Below, piece after piece: positions 1-7,113 of a DNA stretch of 64,000 nucleotides (its first letter is position 1; each line of letters starts with the position of its first letter). The stretch comes from a virus. The DNA is taken from IMG/VR virus record IMGVR_UViG_3300007538_000022, positions 1 to 64,000 of that record; one strand, written 5' to 3'. The notes beneath the pieces are model-generated. The model was given only the letters and a program-made list of their open reading frames with translations. It did not search any database and was not told where the DNA came from. The position numbers and the translations under genes are program-made.

Positions 1-1217
1 ATCGAATATGAATTATTTACTTGATCTTGGTATACTATTGGAGAACTGCCTACTACTAATTGTGCTCCCCAAAGAGCCACGTCGGAAGTTGATGATATAT
101 CGATGTAATACTTGCAATTTGAAATATCTATAGGATCAACTACATTAGCAGGAGCAGTAAACGTCCAATATACTCTATGCCATTCGCTATCGTCGGGTAC
201 TGAATAGTATGCTTGATATGCAAATGGATAATCTATAGGGTTATTAACTCCTCCCCAAAACTTAGAACCGGTTTGATTATTCCAATATCTGAAACTAATT
301 GAGCTAGATGCATTATATGCTTTAACATATACAGAAAACGTGTATGTTACATTAGCATATATGTAAGAACCATATTCTAACCCACCATATTGCCCAGCAC
401 TTGATACTATTCGATCTGCAAAGTTTGATTTATTATCTGGAGCAACTTCATAGTCTCTAGTAGTTGCATACCATAGCGAATTAACTCGCTTCCATTTTGC
501 AAAGTCTGATCCAATTCCGTCCCTAATCAAGTTATAATCCAAAAATCCAAATCTCAGCGGATCAAATGGAGTAGTAACTAACTCGTTATTAATATCATAT
601 TCGTCAATTGACGGGTAAAAAAACAACTGCGTTCTAATTAATGAGTTAATGCCGTATTCTTCGATACTATCATATTGAAACTCTACTCCTGATATTGTAT
701 CTAATGTAGCACCCCACATTGAATATCTACTAGTAGAACCACTTACTAGCATGATATTAAATTCAGTAGGAACTGTGTTATCAACTTCAGCAGGTGTAGT
801 AAATTCCCAAGTATATTTTGTCCAAGGATTGGGAGTTACTTGATCACCTACAATTGTATTTTTATAGCTATCACCTGAAACTGAAAATCCTACTAAATTA
901 TGCTCAGATGTTATTGAACTATTTTGTGCATATAATGTACCGATTGTATTTGCTTGATATAATCTAAAAGTAAATCCCCCAGAATAACCTTCTGGGGAAT
1001 ACATCCAAATACTAAAATAATACGTAGTATTAGGTTCTAATATTGCTGTTGAATTTTTTAAACCACCATACGAACCTACTTGAGCTTCGATTTGGTCTGC
1101 CATGTTGCCTATACCAAGTGGATCTAACTCAGCATCTCTAGTAACAACATATGCCGAACCTGCAGTAGTTCTGTAATTCCATAAGTCGAATTTCGATCCG
1201 TAAGATAATAAATTCAT
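1..1217 (-). CDS. virion/tail-fibre protein with tandem carbohydrate-binding-like modules (partial)
   Basis: The frame opens at ATG 1217 (MNLLSYGSK) after AAGGATTGCTAA and stays open to the left edge, so the C-terminus is missing; at least 405 residues are present. It contains two similar modules. Each has a segment of the type TYYFSIWMY / TYTFSVYVK followed by WTKYTWEFTTPAE / WHRVYWTFTAPAN and a closing S-(M/L)-WGAxL. This alternating aromatic beta-strand pattern resembles CBM4/9-type jelly-roll carbohydrate-binding modules; that is inference from pattern, not a search. It lies next to two other fibre-type genes on the same strand, so a role in host-surface binding at the fibre tip is likely. 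Confidence 0.7.
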   Translation of the reverse strand, partial: MNLLSYGSKFDLWNYRTTAGSAYVVTRDAELDPLGIGNMADQIEAQVGSYGGLKNSTAILEPNTTYYFSIWMYSPEGYSGGFTFRLYQANTIGTLYAQNSSITSEHNLVGFSVSGDSYKNTIVGDQVTPNPWTKYTWEFTTPAEVDNTVPTEFNIMLVSGSTSRYSMWGATLDTISGVEFQYDSIEEYGINSLIRTQLFFYPSIDEYDINNELVTTPFDPLRFGFLDYNLIRDGIGSDFAKWKRVNSLWYATTRDYEVAPDNKSNFADRIVSSAGQYGGLEYGSYIYANVTYTFSVYVKAYNASSSISFRYWNNQTGSKFWGGVNNPIDYPFAYQAYYSVPDDSEWHRVYWTFTAPANVVDPIDISNCKYYIDISSTSDVALWGAQLVVGSSPIVYQDQVNNSYS

Positions 1218-1227
1218 TTAGCAATCC

Positions 1228-1686
1228 TTAAATATGAAATAACCCGTTATTAACATCCCACGTAATTAAAATATTCCCACCATTTGTTCCAGCACCGATA
1301 CCGTATCCAGAGTCAAATAGCGCAATTAATGGAGCAGATGCAGGGTCAGCTGGAGGACCGTCGATATTTGCAACATCTGGATCTTTAAAAATTACCAAAT
1401 ATGCAATAGTTTGATTAGCAACTACTGCAGTAAAGGTTACTGGATCAGCAACTGCTACTCCTAATACTGAATTTAAAACAGATGCTTTGTTTGTTAATGT
1501 AACAGTGTTTTGTGTCGCTGATAGAAAGTTACCTCCAAGGTCAGCGTATGTTGAATCGTTGTCAATACCTTGAGAACCGCCAATATATGAACCGGATACT
1601 AATGCTACTTTAATGTTATCATTAATCCAATCAATATCGCCTTGTAAAAAGTGTTGACGTGCCGCTGCGTATAGTGAATTTGCCAT
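1228..1686 (-). CDS. small virion structural protein
   Basis: A 152-residue protein starting MANSLYAAARQHFLQGDIDW. The opening, followed by IKVALVSGSY, is typical of a small structural protein common in tailed phages and found near tail fibres. No catalytic motif or membrane segment is visible; the composition is beta-rich with many small residues. AAGGATT precedes the ATG at a reasonable distance. It sits between two fibre-like genes with gaps of 10 and 29 bases, consistent with co-transcription. Exact function unknown. Confidence 0.7.
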   Translation of the reverse strand: MANSLYAAARQHFLQGDIDWINDNIKVALVSGSYIGGSQGIDNDSTYADLGGNFLSATQNTVTLTNKASVLNSVLGVAVADPVTFTAVVANQTIAYLVIFKDPDVANIDGPPADPASAPLIALFDSGYGIGAGTNGGNILITWDVNNGLFHI

Positions 1687-1715
1687 AGTTTATAAATCCT
1701 TATGTAATTGTGTTA

Positions 1716-2912
1716 TTAAATTCTTGGGTCTGGATAAGTTAATCTGATGTAATCTAAAAATAAAATAGGCTCATACGACCCGAATCTAGAAGTCCATCCT
1801 CCTACCCGTGCGCCTGTTGTATTTACTGGTAAATTACTTGAAATTGTTTCGGAAAGAATGCTAGTATTATCCATAGTTCTAACATCTAATGATGCACTTG
1901 TAACATCTGAGTTAATTAATATTGACACTTTATACCAAGTTGCTTCAGATAGCCCGACTGAATTAGTACCTGTTGTTTTAGAATTGTTATTTGCAGTTTT
2001 AAATTGGCCAATGTTTGTACTACCATCGTACCAAAATGTAGCACCATCTGCGGAAAAATCAATATTTCCCCATGAATCGTTAAAACCTATAGTGTATCGC
2101 ACAGTTGCTAAATCAGCAGGGTCAGTAGGAGTCCTAAAAACTGCTTCAAACAACATATTAGCTTCTAACTTAAACATTTCTTCAGTACCTAACCATCCAC
2201 TTGAGCCAGAAGTAGTACCTGTATTTCCTTTAAGACAAATAATACCGGGATGATTTTGAGAAAATGCTGCCATATCTGCAGCATCTACTGCGCCAATTGC
2301 TGCATTTGCAAGACCTGTAGTGAATGGTGATGTTTGCGATGCAGGTGACGTATAATAGTCATTGAAAATAACAATATTGTTGTTTGACACTTCTGACGGG
2401 ATCCAGTTAGAACCGTCCCACACTAATGCTTGCCCTATAGCCGGGGCAGTTGTAACAGTATCTACATCGTTGAATAAATTAATCGATGACGTATCTACAG
2501 TTCCCGGTTCTCCTTGAGGTCCTTGAAGTCCTTGAGGTCCTGGTTCACCTTGAGGTCCTTGTGGACCCACTAATGTTGCAAGCCATTCAGCTTCTGAGCC
2601 GATAAATCCTCCATTAACCGCTACTTCATATGCAGACGGTCCTTCAAGCGGAAGTGATGCATCGTCTGGATTAATCCAGATACTTCCATCAGCAATTGTT
2701 TGATCGATAGTTGGATCAGTAATTTGAACATATATTGGACTTTCAACATTATTATTTGCAAAATAAGTAAGATCATTCCATGCAGTAAGTCCGTTACCTA
2801 TTTTAAATAATTTAGCTGAAGTATCATACCCAATTTCGCCTTCGTGGAGAATTGGGTTTTTAGAAGACCAATTTGTAGTTGTGTCTCTTCGTAATTGTAT
2901 AGTAACAGCCAT
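1716..2912 (-). CDS. tail fibre protein with collagen-like segment
   Basis: 398 residues. The N-terminus (TIQLRRDTTTNW, then LHEGEIGYDT and KIGNGLTAWNDL) is the small domain found at the start of many phage fibre and Mtd-like proteins. Around residues 115-138 there is a Gly-X-Y run of Gly-Pro-Gln and Gly-Glu-Pro triplets, a collagen-like trimeric stalk. The C-terminal 210 residues look like a concanavalin/LamG-like beta sandwich (VRYTIGFNDSWGNIDFS, TWYKVSILIN, FLDYIRLTYP), plausibly the receptor-binding head. A strong AGAGG ribosome site precedes the ATG. A hairpin and a GATAAATA motif lie upstream. Confidence 0.82.
   Translation of the reverse strand: MAVTIQLRRDTTTNWSSKNPILHEGEIGYDTSAKLFKIGNGLTAWNDLTYFANNNVESPIYVQITDPTIDQTIADGSIWINPDDASLPLEGPSAYEVAVNGGFIGSEAEWLATLVGPQGPQGEPGPQGLQGPQGEPGTVDTSSINLFNDVDTVTTAPAIGQALVWDGSNWIPSEVSNNNIVIFNDYYTSPASQTSPFTTGLANAAIGAVDAADMAAFSQNHPGIICLKGNTGTTSGSSGWLGTEEMFKLEANMLFEAVFRTPTDPADLATVRYTIGFNDSWGNIDFSADGATFWYDGSTNIGQFKTANNNSKTTGTNSVGLSEATWYKVSILINSDVTSASLDVRTMDNTSILSETISSNLPVNTTGARVGGWTSRFGSYEPILFLDYIRLTYPDPRI
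2503..2571 (-). repeat. collagen-coding Gly-X-Y repeat
   Basis: Imperfect 9-base DNA repeat (CCTTGAGGT and variants on the plus strand) encoding Gly-Pro-Gln / Gly-Glu-Pro triplets of the fibre protein. Such repeats in phage fibres form trimeric stalks and often vary in length between relatives. Confidence 0.8.
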
Positions 2913-2941
2913 AAAAACCTCTCATTTTAAAATTATAAAAT

Positions 2942-2967
2942 GGTGCTTTACTATTATTTAAAGCACC
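2942..2967 (-). terminator. hairpin between folE and the fibre gene
   Basis: Perfect 9-bp stem GGTGCTTTA / TAAAGCACC with an 8-base loop, followed on the minus strand by ATTTTATAATTTT. It fits a terminator for the folE transcript. It lies downstream of the GATAAATA motif at 2981, so it would also sit in the leader of any fibre transcript started there. Confidence 0.6.
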
Positions 2968-2980
2968 GTATCATTTATAA

Positions 2981-2988
2981 TATTTATC
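2981..2988 (-). promoter_or_regulatory. candidate late promoter GATAAATA
   Basis: The minus strand reads GATAAATA, one base from the T4 late promoter core TATAAATA, about 70 bases upstream of the fibre gene start and just past the folE stop. Similar octamers precede other virion genes here. The motif is short, and chance occurrence in AT-rich DNA is expected, so confidence is modest. Confidence 0.4.
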
Positions 2989-3672
2989 TTATGCGGTTTT
3001 ATTTACGATATTCATAAATTCAAGACGTAAACTATGATCTGTTTTAAATGCTCCCCCAAGTTTTGATGTAACTGTACTTGAACCAGTATCCTCAACACCT
3101 CTAGCAGCAACACAGTAATGTTTTGCATCAATTACTACTGCAATATGATCTGTTTCCAGAATATATTGTAAAGCATAATATACTTGCTCAGTTAATCTCT
3201 CTTGAATTTGTGGTCTTTTTGCAAAATATTCAACAACTCGATTAATTTTTGATAATCCTAACACTTTGTTTTTTGGAATATATGCCACAGTTGCAAAACC
3301 GTCGATTACTACGCCATGATGCTCGCATTGACTTTGAACATTGACATTTTTCTCAACAACCATTTCATCATAACCCATTTTATTTTCAACAGTTGTACAT
3401 TTTGGAAAATGTTCAGGTATTAACCCCCACATTGTTTCTAAAACCCACATTTTTGCCATTCGTTTCGGTGTTTCAGCTAAACTATCATCTGTCAAATCGA
3501 GGCCCATTGTTTTCCAAATTTCAGTAAAATGATGTGTTAATTTTTCAATTTTAACACCTGAAGCCTCGTTAAGTTCATAAATTGACAAAGGTGTTTCTAC
3601 ATTACATTTTACTAAATGTTTATGAATTTCTTGTCCTAAAATTGGATCTGTTTTATTTATTTGAAATGCCAT
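2989..3672 (-). CDS. folE: GTP cyclohydrolase I
   Basis: Converts GTP to 7,8-dihydroneopterin triphosphate, the first step of folate and 7-deazaguanine synthesis. The start is ATG 3672 (MAFQINK, 227 residues): TTAGGAGATATT precedes it, while the longer frame to 3774 would overlap the neighbouring gene. Family hallmarks are clear: CEHH at 116-119 and HYC at 185-187, giving zinc ligands C116, H119 and C187; QERLT at 157-161; and ARGVEDTGSST near 190-200. Length matches bacterial FolE. With QueD (51175) and the DpdA-like enzyme (7097) in the same genome, the likely purpose is preQ0-type base synthesis rather than folate. QueE and QueC are not in this window. Confidence 0.95.
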   Translation of the reverse strand: MAFQINKTDPILGQEIHKHLVKCNVETPLSIYELNEASGVKIEKLTHHFTEIWKTMGLDLTDDSLAETPKRMAKMWVLETMWGLIPEHFPKCTTVENKMGYDEMVVEKNVNVQSQCEHHGVVIDGFATVAYIPKNKVLGLSKINRVVEYFAKRPQIQERLTEQVYYALQYILETDHIAVVIDAKHYCVAARGVEDTGSSTVTSKLGGAFKTDHSLRLEFMNIVNKTA

Positions 3673-3685
3673 AATATCTCCTAAT

Positions 3686-4225
3686 TTACTTATAAGTATC
3701 TTCCCAGGGGAATACAATCCATTCGTTATTTTCAGCTTTATTAATTTCTTTCCAACAATATGATACACCATCAAAACTTGATACTAGGTTATCTATTATT
3801 ACTGAAAATCTTACATTATGACCCCAGACGGTATCCCATACATTAGTTGAATCTAGCATACACGATCGTTGCCAGTCATCTTTCAACCAGTTAAATGTAG
3901 CTCCTGTGTCATTAATGTCGTCTACTACTAATATTTGTTTCCGTTCATTAGTAATAGTAGGTTCTACTAACGGATGTGAACTAACATAACCGTAAGCATC
4001 CTCGCTCATCCACAAATTACTTTCTAACCCTACCATATCTCGCAAACTAATTCCTAATCCATACATTGGGATTTTCAACCGATGGCTTAACATTACTGCT
4101 AACGGTAACCCTCCTCTAGCAATACCTACAATATAATCAGGACGCCAGTTATCGTTGTACATTTTAAGAATAATACTATTAATTGCAGTATCAATATCTT
4201 TCCATGTTAAGTGCGTAAGGTTCAT
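3686..4225 (-). CDS. purine-type phosphoribosyltransferase
   Basis: 179 residues with the type I PRTase fold signature: ARGGLPLAVMLSHRL near 36-50 and the PRPP loop VVDDINDTGAT at 100-110. Such enzymes join PRPP to a nucleobase; the short size and the YIVGIARGG start resemble xanthine/hypoxanthine-guanine PRTases (Gpt/Hpt) common in phages. The ATG overlaps the stop of the upstream dUTPase gene as ATGA, so translation is probably coupled. Substrate cannot be assigned from sequence. It could salvage purines or a modified base for the neighbouring deazaguanine pathway; that link is inference. Confidence 0.85.
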   Translation of the reverse strand: MNLTHLTWKDIDTAINSIILKMYNDNWRPDYIVGIARGGLPLAVMLSHRLKIPMYGLGISLRDMVGLESNLWMSEDAYGYVSSHPLVEPTITNERKQILVVDDINDTGATFNWLKDDWQRSCMLDSTNVWDTVWGHNVRFSVIIDNLVSSFDGVSYCWKEINKAENNEWIVFPWEDTYK

Positions 4226-4890
4226 TGCATACTTCCTACAGTTATATGATTATATTGTTCTTGAAGTTTATTGAAAATTACATCTTTATCAACAACTTCA
4301 GTCTCATTAAGAATTTGTTCTAAAAATACGTTATCTTCATAATTGCCCCATTGTTTTTGATATGATCCATTTTTATATCCATTTGCTTGTCTAAATAAAT
4401 TAAGAACATTTTTACCTATATATGCTTTAAAAAAGTCAGAAACAGTATAACCTAAAAATAAATGAGAGATTAAAATAGGCTCAAGCGTTAGTTCAATTAA
4501 ATCTAACGAGTCATTATCGGCATATATACATTTAATAGCATGTTCTATTGCTACAATTGCTTGTTGTTTATTTTCAGGAACATATTCTTGCTCTGCAATC
4601 TCGCTAATTTTTTTAGATAAGTCGCTTTCAAAATTAAGCGGTGATTCCATTACATTTGAAAGAGCAAAGTGAAATACATCAACCATTTCAATAAATGCTT
4701 GATAGTAGTTAGGTTCTTGATGTTTCCACCATTTCCAATTAAGATGGTCAATAGCTTCGACATATTCAACTAGCATTGCACGTTTCCAGTTATAATTATT
4801 CCCCCTCCATATAGGATGTACTGCGGTATTCATTGTGTCTTGTAAATATACACAATCTTTAACAGATTTCTCAATTTCATTAATATTCAT
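4222..4890 (-). CDS. dimeric dUTP diphosphatase (all-alpha NTP pyrophosphatase)
   Basis: Hydrolyses dUTP to dUMP and pyrophosphate, keeping uracil out of phage DNA and feeding thymidylate synthase. 222 residues. The paired metal-binding helices are visible: E42-x-x-E45 followed by a W-rich helix (NWKWWK), then E68-x-x-D71-x-x-H74 in IEMVDVFHF. This is the dimeric dUTPase/MazG-like superfamily pattern, not the trimeric beta-form. The stop overlaps the next gene by four bases, and the start overlaps the glycosyltransferase stop by 11. DHFR, dCMP deaminase and ThyA elsewhere in the window complete the dTTP route. Confidence 0.85.
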   Translation of the reverse strand: MNINEIEKSVKDCVYLQDTMNTAVHPIWRGNNYNWKRAMLVEYVEAIDHLNWKWWKHQEPNYYQAFIEMVDVFHFALSNVMESPLNFESDLSKKISEIAEQEYVPENKQQAIVAIEHAIKCIYADNDSLDLIELTLEPILISHLFLGYTVSDFFKAYIGKNVLNLFRQANGYKNGSYQKQWGNYEDNVFLEQILNETEVVDKDVIFNKLQEQYNHITVGSMQ

Positions 4891-5941
4891 TTGTTACCTT
4901 TTTATATAGTTTGTTACCTGAAAAAAAATCTAAGTACGTATCAGAAAGATATCGATTAATATCATTTTCGATTCTATCATAATTATACATAGTATATCTT
5001 ATTTTGTCAATTAAGTTATGTTTATGTTTTTGATATAATTCAAAATTTAAAGTCCATTCTGAAGGATAGAGAAAATTATCATAGTCTTTAAATATCTCCG
5101 TATAACTTAGTCTATTAGGTGCTAACGGTATTACACCAAATATAGGGCCTTCTGCACATGTTGAAATTCCCAGTGTTTCCTGTAAATTTGCACTAAACAC
5201 TATTTTTGCCTTATCTAAAATTGAATGATATTGATCTTTTGATAATGAGTTTTCTTGACATACTACAAAATCAAATTCAGGCATTTCTTTTTTCAAGTCG
5301 TAAAATATGTCAACTTGTTTTTCAGGTGCAATCCTATGTGGGAAAACAATTAAATTTTCTTTATTTTCAAATGTTGGACGCAGCGTTGCCTGTAAATATT
5401 CCATAGGCCATCCCACTTTATAAATCTTACTAGAATTACTATTTAATCCAAACGTATAACAAAATAATTGTTTATGATAATCTGTTGCAAAAAAATTGTG
5501 GTCATAACATTCGTACATTGAACGTTCTGCGTGTCTAATCCACGGTGTATTACCAATTAGCCTCCCTAAGAAATCGTTGTCATCATACGATCCAGCATGC
5601 CATAATCCACCTATTTTAATGTCAACATTAATTAATGATGCCATATACTTTAATTGTATAACTGTTGGATTCCATGCATCAGTATATAAGAAATAATCTC
5701 CATCTTTTACTTTACCAGTTGAAAATAATTGACTAATCTTTTGAAGTTGTGATGATTTATAATTGTTAGTTGCGCTGAAATCTAAAAATGCACCAGGAGT
5801 TGTAGTTGGAGGAATTTCATTTCCAGAGATATTTACTACATCTAAAAATGAGTATTGTTCAATTTGATTGGGGATAAACTCTCGCCATTGTTTAGTATAA
5901 CGAGTATCTATGGGTTCTAAATCTATAATATAAATAGTCAT
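4880..5941 (-). CDS. GT-B type glycosyltransferase
   Basis: 353 residues. The C-terminal half has GT4/GT1 features: FPHRIAPEKQVDIF near 200, and an E-x7-E-like nucleotide-sugar site in ETLGISTCAEGP, followed by VIPLAPN. The N-terminal half is the less conserved acceptor domain. The acceptor is unknown. Similar phage enzymes glycosylate modified bases or surface sugars; the position beside dUTPase, PRTase and FolE, and near the DpdA-like gene, makes a DNA-modification role possible but unproven. A hairpin lies just upstream. Confidence 0.78.
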   Translation of the reverse strand: MTIYIIDLEPIDTRYTKQWREFIPNQIEQYSFLDVVNISGNEIPPTTTPGAFLDFSATNNYKSSQLQKISQLFSTGKVKDGDYFLYTDAWNPTVIQLKYMASLINVDIKIGGLWHAGSYDDNDFLGRLIGNTPWIRHAERSMYECYDHNFFATDYHKQLFCYTFGLNSNSSKIYKVGWPMEYLQATLRPTFENKENLIVFPHRIAPEKQVDIFYDLKKEMPEFDFVVCQENSLSKDQYHSILDKAKIVFSANLQETLGISTCAEGPIFGVIPLAPNRLSYTEIFKDYDNFLYPSEWTLNFELYQKHKHNLIDKIRYTMYNYDRIENDINRYLSDTYLDFFSGNKLYKKVTNEY

Positions 5942-5954
5942 AATTTTGAATTAT

Positions 5955-5980
5955 ATTGCCTAGTACAAATACTAGGCAAT
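5955..5980 (-). terminator. hairpin terminator-like element
   Basis: Perfect 11-bp inverted repeat ATTGCCTAGTA / TACTAGGCAAT with a 4-base loop, in the gap between 5994 and 5941. The minus-strand downstream sequence (ATATAATTC) is not a clean U tract, so it may be an mRNA-stabilising or partial terminator hairpin. Confidence 0.6.
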
Positions 5981-5993
5981 TAATGAGTTAAAA

Positions 5994-6197
5994 TTAACGG
6001 CGTCGGGTATCTTTATTTCGGAAATCTGCGCGAGCTTTTGCTCTTAGATATCCTCGATATTTCTTATATGCTTCCCACACCGGTGCACCGTGACTGTATA
6101 AGTCCTTTTCATCAAATACTTTACCTTCAAACCGACAGTAATCTCTAAATTTATCAAGATCGTCAAAAATTTGATCAATGTTAGGTACATTATTCAT
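5994..6197 (-). CDS. conserved small phage protein
   Basis: 67 residues: an acidic and aromatic N-terminal helix region (IFDDLDKFRDYCRFEGKVFD) and a very basic tail (RAKARADFRNKDTRRR). I recognise the N-terminal pattern from small proteins in marine T4-like phages, but no function is known. AAGGAAAAC precedes the ATG. It lies between the QueD-like gene and the glycosyltransferase. Confidence 0.6.
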   Translation of the reverse strand: MNNVPNIDQIFDDLDKFRDYCRFEGKVFDEKDLYSHGAPVWEAYKKYRGYLRAKARADFRNKDTRRR

Positions 6198-6223
6198 TAG
6201 TTTTCCTTATTTCTTAGATGATA

Positions 6224-6589
6224 TTACTCGTGATAATATTCGATTATACCATCTGACTCTCCATCTTCTGAAACTACTACAATGTAATCTCTTGAAGAGC
6301 CGTATGTAGTTAATAAAAAATTGTTTAATATAATAGTTGCAATTGATTCACAACTGTGAGTATTTAGCTCTTGATTTTTTAGAAAGTTATTTAAATTCCA
6401 TTTTACTAAGAAAAATTCCAATTCTCTATCTAAGTGTGTAACAGATATTTTGACGCTAACTTTAAAAATATGTCTATGCATGTTTTCTAAAAATGAAATT
6501 TTAGGATCAATTTTCCCAGCATCTGGGTAACAATGAAATCCTTCAAATTCTGTTCGAACTTTTATAAATTGTTTTATTTTTGCACTCAT
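6224..6589 (-). CDS. small QueD-like (T-fold) conserved phage protein
   Basis: 121 residues. EFEGFHCYPDA, then NMHRHIFKVSVKISV, resembles the HGHSYKVEV strand of QueD/6-pyruvoyl-tetrahydropterin synthases. A helix (SCESIATIILNNFL) and VVVSEDGESDG fit the QueD order PTAENIAK then VWET. The Cys-x3-HGH zinc/catalytic motif is incomplete (HRH only), so it may not have the QueD reaction; a true QueD is at 51175. Similar proteins occur widely in phages without a known role. Position in an operon with the DpdA-like gene suggests work on the same base. QueD relation is inference from pattern. Confidence 0.55.
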   Translation of the reverse strand: MSAKIKQFIKVRTEFEGFHCYPDAGKIDPKISFLENMHRHIFKVSVKISVTHLDRELEFFLVKWNLNNFLKNQELNTHSCESIATIILNNFLLTTYGSSRDYIVVVSEDGESDGIIEYYHE

Positions 6590-6591
6590 AC

Positions 6592-7113
6592 TTAATATAT
6601 CACTGTGTCATTAGAATATTCAGACCAAGATGTAAATTTTTCTCTAGGAAGCAACGAATGTAAAGAGTGGCACCATACACCTGGATTAGATTCTTTAAAA
6701 TTTCTATCATCAATTTTAATCATGGTATTATAATTCCAGTGAGATACATATGGAATAGGAACTCTTATTTGTGGAATAAAGTTATCCCATTCACATAATC
6801 CACCTTCTAAAAAGTCTGCTGCATGCGATACATGAATGTCTAAACTACACAAAATATCTTTTTCTAAAAAATAACGAATCATAGTTTCCCACTCTAAATA
6901 ATCATCACTAGATGTTGGATTAAAACTATGATTAGCACCGAAAAATAGATGAGTACACGAATTGTCCTCCATGTAATGTACAATATCTGAAAATGATTGT
7001 ATTCCTACAATAAATAAAGTTTTTTGATTATATGCTGGAGTTTTTTCAACTTCGTATCCAGTAAAAAACGTAGCATTATTAACTGTGTTATTTGAATTAT
7101 ATGTTCTCTTCAT
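6592..7113 (-). CDS. conserved phage protein of unknown function (DpdA neighbour)
   Basis: 173 residues, cytosolic, no membrane segment. Recognisable conserved stretches are TLFIVGIQSFSDIV, CTHLFFGANHSF, NFIPQIRVPIPYVSHWNYNT, IKIDDRNFKESNPGVWCH and SLLPREKFTSW. I recognise this as a family present in many T4-like marine phages with no assigned function. The start overlaps the end of the DpdA-like gene by 17 bases, and the stop lies two bases from the QueD-like gene, so the three genes are tightly coupled. A role in base modification is suggested only by this linkage. Confidence 0.6.
   Translation of the reverse strand: MKRTYNSNNTVNNATFFTGYEVEKTPAYNQKTLFIVGIQSFSDIVHYMEDNSCTHLFFGANHSFNPTSSDDYLEWETMIRYFLEKDILCSLDIHVSHAADFLEGGLCEWDNFIPQIRVPIPYVSHWNYNTMIKIDDRNFKESNPGVWCHSLHSLLPREKFTSWSEYSNDTVIY

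Noticed and set aside
1858-2253. 131-residue open frame on the plus strand inside the fibre gene
   Set aside because: It lies opposite a well-supported gene with clear domains, and has no recognisable protein features or ribosome site. Many similar plus-strand frames (for example 9828, 16998, 18117, 27619, 33801, 36103, 36832, 54049) are shadows in this AT-rich, low-stop context.
3673-3774. Longer N-terminus for FolE
   Set aside because: It would overlap the phosphoribosyltransferase gene and lacks a ribosome site; TTAGGAG directly precedes ATG 3672.
5206-5406. Plus-strand 66-residue frame opposite the GT-B glycosyltransferase
   Set aside because: Shadow frame; the minus-strand protein has clear GT-B motifs there.
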